The notes under the pieces: model-generated
What the model was told of the DNA's origin: nothing
Seen by the model: only the letters and a program-made list of their open reading frames with translations
The model's database searches: none
Source of the DNA: Pseudomonadota bacterium
GTDB taxonomy: Bacteria; Pseudomonadota; Gammaproteobacteria; Enterobacterales; Enterobacteriaceae
NCBI GenBank assembly: GCA_023454395.1
Contig: JAEYFY010000189.1
Location: 1 to 29,342, forward strand
Length of the DNA: 29,342 bases
Reading direction: 5' to 3'
In this document: one piece after another, positions 25,712 through 29,342 of the stretch
How positions within the stretch are numbered: the stretch's first letter is position 1
How the letters are laid out: every line of letters begins with the position of its first letter
Program-made: the position numbers and the translations under genes

Positions 25712-26707
25712 ATGATTAGAGTATTATTATTTGCAGTAATTGCAATTACGTCAAATAGTGCATTTGCCGTTTCTTGTGTGAGTGGTTGTAATGTCAGTGA
25801 ATATTCAACCTTAAGTGGGCAATTATCAAAATCTGAAAATAGAATTGGTATGACCAAAGATGCCTCTGAAATTATTTTAACTAATTTAGCGAGGCTAAAA
25901 TGGAATAGCGGACAAGCTCAAACATGGGCAACGTATTTAAATGGAAATATACCTTCGTCTAATACAAGTAGTGGAAGTTGGAACTACTCAAAAATAGATG
26001 ACTATATTTCTGTTGCATTGAGTGTTGTAAATAATTGTAGAACACTATACGTGCCTTATAATGTTTCAACATTAGATAATGTTTGTGGTGTTCGAAGCTA
26101 TACTGATGGCGAAGAAACCGCAGTCGCAACAAGGAAATATCAAACCAGAATAAGAATTGATAAAGCAATAATTAGTGGAACGTATGTAAATAATATTTTT
26201 GTTGGTGAGTTTGGTTTTTGTCAACCACAAAATTGTTCAACTAAACAAGTTGTTATTTCTAAATTATATTTAAACCTGTCAATGACCGTACCTCAATCTT
26301 GTACTATTAATTCTGGTCAAGTGGTTAATATTGATTTTGATAATATACCGGCTTCAGGTTTTAAAGAAGCAGGTAAAAAAGCGGAAGGTGTTAGTTCAAT
26401 TTCTCGTAACTTAAGTATTAAATGTGACAATATGGATGCAAGCGCAGATTTAACTATGCGACTACAAGCTGATTCCGTTAAAGGCAATGCTATTGTCTCT
26501 AATAATAAAAGTGTTGGATTTGTTGTTGCGAGTTCGTCTGGATCAGAATTAACACCAAATAATATATCAAGTTTTATTCCATTTAAACTTAATGGAAACT
26601 CTGATGCTAATGTCACTATTAGTGTTTATCCTGTCAGTACTGATGGGAACACACCAAATGAAGGCTCTGTAACTTCAAGTGGTTTTTTGCGCGTTGATTT
26701 TCCCTAA
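25712..26707 (+). CDS. Two-domain fimbrial tip adhesin
   Basis: Secreted protein of 331 residues, about twice the length of a pilin. After a signal peptide (1-19, NSAFA) comes a novel-looking N-terminal domain (20-190) with six cysteines, C22, C26, C109, C125, C170 and C175. A pilin domain follows from about 190 (MTVPQSCTINSGQ, C197 and C238, NIDFDNIPA) and ends FLRVDFP. This domain order is that of FimH- or MrpH-type tip adhesins. The whole protein contains no histidine, so the zinc-binding histidine site described for MrpH cannot exist here. The receptor is unknown. It sits after the usher, the usual adhesin place. Confidence 0.85.
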   Translation: MIRVLLFAVIAITSNSAFAVSCVSGCNVSEYSTLSGQLSKSENRIGMTKDASEIILTNLARLKWNSGQAQTWATYLNGNIPSSNTSSGSWNYSKIDDYISVALSVVNNCRTLYVPYNVSTLDNVCGVRSYTDGEETAVATRKYQTRIRIDKAIISGTYVNNIFVGEFGFCQPQNCSTKQVVISKLYLNLSMTVPQSCTINSGQVVNIDFDNIPASGFKEAGKKAEGVSSISRNLSIKCDNMDASADLTMRLQADSVKGNAIVSNNKSVGFVVASSSGSELTPNNISSFIPFKLNGNSDANVTISVYPVSTDGNTPNEGSVTSSGFLRVDFP

Positions 26708-26725
26708 TCTCTATAGGCTCACATT

Positions 26726-27286
26726 ATGAATGAGTTATCGTATTTCTATAAAAAAATAGCACAAGTTATGTTGTTATGGATATCCTTACTCTTTATTGCT
26801 TTTACTTTTGTCATTAAAAATGCAAATGCAGAATTAGCGAACGTCAATATTATTATCAAGGCGAATATTGTTGCGAATACTTGTAGAGTTAGCCCTGATT
26901 CAATAAATAAATTTGTTGATTTAGGTAAATGGGCAACGAAAGACTTTAAACAAAATAATATGACAGACCCTATTAAATTTACACTTAATCTAACGGATTG
27001 TAGTGTGGTAACGAAAGGCGTTAAGGTGACATTTAACGGTGATGTTAATGGCACTGATAATAGTTTGTTTAAACTGGTGGGAAATAATGCTGCAACTAAT
27101 GTTGGTATTGCCATTTTAGATAAAAATAAAAGCAAAGTGTTGCCTGGTAAAGGAAGCATCATGTACCCAACTGATATGAATAATACTATCACACTTGACT
27201 TTTATGCTTACTATCAGGCTATTAATGAATTGGTAACGAGTGGAAGTGCTAATAGTGAAGTTGTATTCACATTAGAATATCTTTAA
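26726..27286 (+). CDS. Minor fimbrial subunit, last gene of operon
   Basis: Pilin-family protein of 186 residues. The signal peptide is long (about 35, cleavage after KNANA), with KK at 9-10 before a strongly hydrophobic stretch; an ATG at codon 15 (26768) would remove the charged part, so I keep the first. Disulfide cysteines are C53 and C92, and GVGIAILD and a tyrosine near the end (LEYL) fit the family. The ribosome binding site is weak. Its place next to the adhesin suggests a tip-fibrillum adaptor like FimF/FimG. The operon ends here at a hairpin. Confidence 0.85.
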   Translation: MNELSYFYKKIAQVMLLWISLLFIAFTFVIKNANAELANVNIIIKANIVANTCRVSPDSINKFVDLGKWATKDFKQNNMTDPIKFTLNLTDCSVVTKGVKVTFNGDVNGTDNSLFKLVGNNAATNVGIAILDKNKSKVLPGKGSIMYPTDMNNTITLDFYAYYQAINELVTSGSANSEVVFTLEYL

Positions 27287-27291
27287 ATAAT

Positions 27292-27320
27292 AAAGGGAAC
27301 AGAAATGCTCCCTTTGTTTT
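27292..27320. terminator. Bidirectional terminator, fimbrial operon and aminotransferase
   Basis: AAAGGGA (27292-27298) pairs with TCCCTTT (27309-27315); inside, after one mismatch, CA/TG closes a GAAA tetraloop (27302-27305). GTTTTAC follows on the plus strand and ATTATTTAAAG on the minus strand. The two genes are convergent and share it. Confidence 0.78.
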
Positions 27321-27359
27321 ACAACGCAGATCTTATTTTATAGCAATCTTATTATCAGA

Positions 27360-28517
27360 TTAAATCCAACCTTTGGCTCTAAAGGCTTTTAATGTAGAAA
27401 CAAAATAGCTCATCTCTTCTGGTGTCCCTAACGTTAAACGACTCCAGCCCAAAGCGGGTGGAAATTCACGACCAACCATAATGTTCGCGTCTTTCATTCT
27501 ATTTTGATAGGTTTTTACATCGCCTTTCACTTTATGGAATATAAAGTTCGCATGAGAAGGTGCATATTCAATATTTAGCTCTTTTAAGACATCAATTACC
27601 ATCTGGCGAGAAACATCAATCGATTTGCGGCTATACTCCACATAGGCTTTATCTTTTAATGAAGCTAATGCAGCCACTGCACCCGCAGTGTTGGTATTAT
27701 CAATAGAAACAAACACATCAACATCGGCAATAACTTCAGGTACAGCAACACCATAACCGACACGTAGCCCAGCTAAAGCATAAATTTTAGAGAAAGTACG
27801 AGTCACAATCAGGTTTTTATAACCCGCTTCAACTAATGCAATAGCACTGGTAAATTCAGGCGTTGAAACAAACTCGGCATAAGCTTCATCAATAATAAAA
27901 AAGACATTCTCTTTTGCTGATTTTACCCAGTTCGTTAAAGAAGCAGTTGGCGTTAACATCGCGGTTGGATTATTAGGATTACATAAATACACCATGCTGA
28001 TGCCATCAAACTCTTGCGCTTTTTTCTGCATGGTTACTAAATCGAAAGCTAGAGTATTATCAACGGGTACTTTAACGATTTTTACACCTAAAGGTTCTGC
28101 ATAAAGCTCGGCATAATTAAAAGTAGGATCAGGCACAATAAGCTGAACGGCTTTACCTTCTTTTTGACCTTTATTAGCGACATATTGAACTGCTGCTTGA
28201 ATTGTCTCAGATGAGCCATTTCCCAAAGTGATATGTTTATCTGAAAGTTTAAATTCGTTACCCAGCTCGCTAATTAATGCACTACGCGCATCGTCGGGAT
28301 ATCTAAAAGCATTGGGTAAAGCATCAATAATTGCCTGTTTCGCTTTTTGCGACATACCAAGTGAATTTTCATTAAAATTTAGCAGTAACGGATTTTCTGC
28401 ATTAAAAACCAATTTATTTTTTAGTGTTTCATTGGCATAAGCAGAGCTAACAAATGAACTTAATGAAAGACCACCAATCACTAAGCTTGATGAAGTTAAA
28501 AATGACCGACGATTCAT
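27360..28517 (-). CDS. Tat-exported PLP aminotransferase, HisC-like
   Basis: Class I/II aminotransferase of 385 residues related to histidinol-phosphate aminotransferase. The PLP residues are all present: N183 in CNPNNPT, D210 and Y213 in DEAYAEF, the Schiff-base lysine K244 in TFSKIYALAG, R252 in GLRVGY, and the substrate carboxylate arginine R360 in WSRLTLGT. Unusually, it starts NRRSFLTSSS followed by a hydrophobic stretch and SSAYA (cleavage near 28), a twin-arginine export signal. This makes it a periplasmic enzyme loaded with PLP before export. It is a single gene, away from any his operon, so biosynthetic HisC is unlikely. Substrate unknown. The start at 28517 has GGGAA upstream. Confidence 0.87.
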   Translation of the reverse strand: MNRRSFLTSSSLVIGGLSLSSFVSSAYANETLKNKLVFNAENPLLLNFNENSLGMSQKAKQAIIDALPNAFRYPDDARSALISELGNEFKLSDKHITLGNGSSETIQAAVQYVANKGQKEGKAVQLIVPDPTFNYAELYAEPLGVKIVKVPVDNTLAFDLVTMQKKAQEFDGISMVYLCNPNNPTAMLTPTASLTNWVKSAKENVFFIIDEAYAEFVSTPEFTSAIALVEAGYKNLIVTRTFSKIYALAGLRVGYGVAVPEVIADVDVFVSIDNTNTAGAVAALASLKDKAYVEYSRKSIDVSRQMVIDVLKELNIEYAPSHANFIFHKVKGDVKTYQNRMKDANIMVGREFPPALGWSRLTLGTPEEMSYFVSTLKAFRAKGWI

Positions 28518-29071
28518 GTTATGTTTCCCAAGTAAATTATTCTATGTTTTATTAGTTCTCATAGATTACTAAAAAAAAGACAGAAGTAAATAAATATGAT
28601 AAAAAAATAATTATTTATTCATTTTTCGCTATGAGGAAAGAGGCTATTGTCGTACTTAACCTTGCTAAGCTTGAGGATGAGAGCGGGGTGTTAATTGATT
28701 GTTTACATGATGAGTAGTTGAATGAAGAGTACTTAAATGATGAGTATTATTAGGCTTTACCACAGCACCAATTCTTTCATTACATATTTTTGTTGCATAA
28801 ATATTCTTATGCCATAAAAAGCTATCTCGTCGAAATGCTCAATCGACACCTTTTTTATTTTTATATAAAAATAATTGGATAATCACTTGAGTAAAATAAA
28901 GGGAAATACAGATATTTAAATTTTCATAAATATTTCTAAATAAAATGTCTTAATAAAGTTCGCTCAAGATAATCAGGTAAATTCAAGCAATATAACGATT
29001 TTTCTCCTATTTTTGTGAGGAATATCAACTCTCCTTAAATAAAGCTTTCCATTAATTATAATAAACAGACA
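28518..29071. other. Intergenic region between the aminotransferase and codB
   Basis: About 550 bp with no gene I can support. It carries divergent promoter DNA for the aminotransferase and codB, a 15-bp repeat (28706-28750), and a dyad GCATAA-N6-TTATGC at 28795-28812. That dyad overlaps TGCAT-N4-ATTCT (28794-28807), which resembles an ArgR half pair at 8 of 10 positions; at more than 300 bp from the codB start it is unlikely to act there. A 28-codon frame at 28631-28717 has no ribosome binding site. Confidence 0.45.
28706..28750 (+). repeat. Imperfect 15-bp repeat, three copies
   Basis: Units begin at 28706 (CATGATGAGTAGTTG), 28721 (AATGAAGAGTACTTA) and 28736 (AATGATGAGTATTAT). Each differs from the next at a few positions. 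The frame through the repeat reads HDE-stop-LNEEYLNDEYY-stop, with TAG in the first copy where the others have TAC or TAT. Confidence 0.7.
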
Positions 29072-29087
29072 ACGAAAACGTTTGCAT
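29072..29087 (+). promoter_or_regulatory. PurR operator of codB
   Basis: ACGAAAACGTTTGCAT matches the PurR consensus ANGCAANCGNTTNCNT at all but one fixed position, and nearly equals the operator I recall for E. coli codBA. It overlaps the -35 region, so bound PurR with hypoxanthine or guanine would block transcription. Confidence 0.85.
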
Positions 29088-29124
29088 AATATTTTTATGT
29101 CGATAGAATTCGTCAGATTTTTTT
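29081..29124 (+). promoter_or_regulatory. codB promoter with UTP-sensing start
   Basis: TTTGCA (29081-29086) and TAGAAT (29104-29109) form -35 and -10 with a 17-bp spacer. G29116 and A29117, at positions 7 and 8 after the -10, begin GATTTTTTTGG with seven T (29118-29124). This is the start-site arrangement by which E. coli codBA senses UTP, through start switching and repeated U addition. Confidence 0.8.
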
Positions 29125-29152
29125 GGCCTGGTGAAATTAATAGGGGGTTAAA

Positions 29153-29342
29153 GTGTCTCAGGACAACAATTATAGTCAGGGCCCTGTGCCCATATCCGCA
29201 AGAAAGGGTGGATTGGCGTTAACCTTTGTGATGTTGGGATTAACGTTTTTTTCAGCCAGTATGTGGACTGGCGGCGCTCTTGGTACTGGTCTTTCCTTTA
29301 ATGATTTCTTCCTCGCAGTTCTAATTGGTAATCTTCTTCTTG
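29153..29342 (+). CDS. codB: Cytosine permease CodB, 5' part
   Basis: The first 63 codons of CodB, cut by the window end. The inner-membrane permease takes up cytosine, which CodA deaminates to uracil and ammonia; codA is expected next. The sequence starts SQDNNYSQGPVPISARKGG and continues with the first membrane segment (LTFVMLGLTFFSASMWTGG), almost identical to E. coli. The start is GTG at 29153, with AGGGGG (29142-29147) five bases upstream; no ATG fits. Expression is predicted to follow purine and UTP levels from the operator and promoter just upstream. Confidence 0.95.
   Translation, partial: MSQDNNYSQGPVPISARKGGLALTFVMLGLTFFSASMWTGGALGTGLSFNDFFLAVLIGNLLL

Noticed and set aside
28794..28812. 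ArgR or Nac site for codB
   Set aside because: Only a weak single ArgR-like pair, over 300 bp from the codB start; the spacing does not fit a Nac site.

Overview
The window looks like chromosome of a Proteus-type member of the Enterobacterales/Morganellaceae. The DNA is AT-rich, the housekeeping proteins (YchE, NirBD, CysG, OppABCDF, CodB) are close to those of E. coli, and a chaperone-usher fimbrial operon carries a regulator with the SQQQ-SRYE helix typical of the MrpJ family of Proteus. The genus call is inference from these traits; no 16S or other marker is present.

Layout. 15-659: ychE (MarC family), convergent with a five-gene ABC importer on the minus strand (5836-790: binding protein, two permeases, two ATPases; nickel/peptide class, substrate unknown). 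6166-10450: nirB-nirD-cysG, the cytoplasmic NADH nitrite reductase with its siroheme synthase, behind a textbook FNR box and a probable NarL/NarP site; nirC is absent. 11114-18588: two tandem oppA genes, then oppBCDF, the oligopeptide importer. The oppA2 leader has a two-part sequence complementary to the known GU-rich seed of GcvB small RNA, and a terminator-like hairpin separates oppA2 from oppB. 19191-20090: a lone secreted endonuclease/exonuclease/phosphatase-fold enzyme. 20664-27286: an MrpJ-like regulator followed by a complete chaperone-usher operon (major pilin, minor pilin, chaperone, usher, two-domain tip adhesin, minor pilin). 28517-27360: an aminotransferase of the HisC type that carries a Tat export signal. 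29153-end: the start of codB (cytosine permease), preceded by a PurR operator and a promoter whose first transcribed bases match the UTP-sensing start of E. coli codBA.

The nitrogen theme recurs: nitrite reduction, peptide uptake, and cytosine uptake, with likely control by anaerobiosis, nitrate/nitrite, GcvB, purines and UTP. The fimbrial block and the two exported enzymes are the accessory part. I did not find mobile elements, CRISPR arrays, tRNA or rRNA genes. I found no wholly new system; the best leads are the Tat-exported aminotransferase, the MrpJ-led fimbrial operon with its histidine-free adhesin, and the RNA-level control regions of oppA2 and codB.
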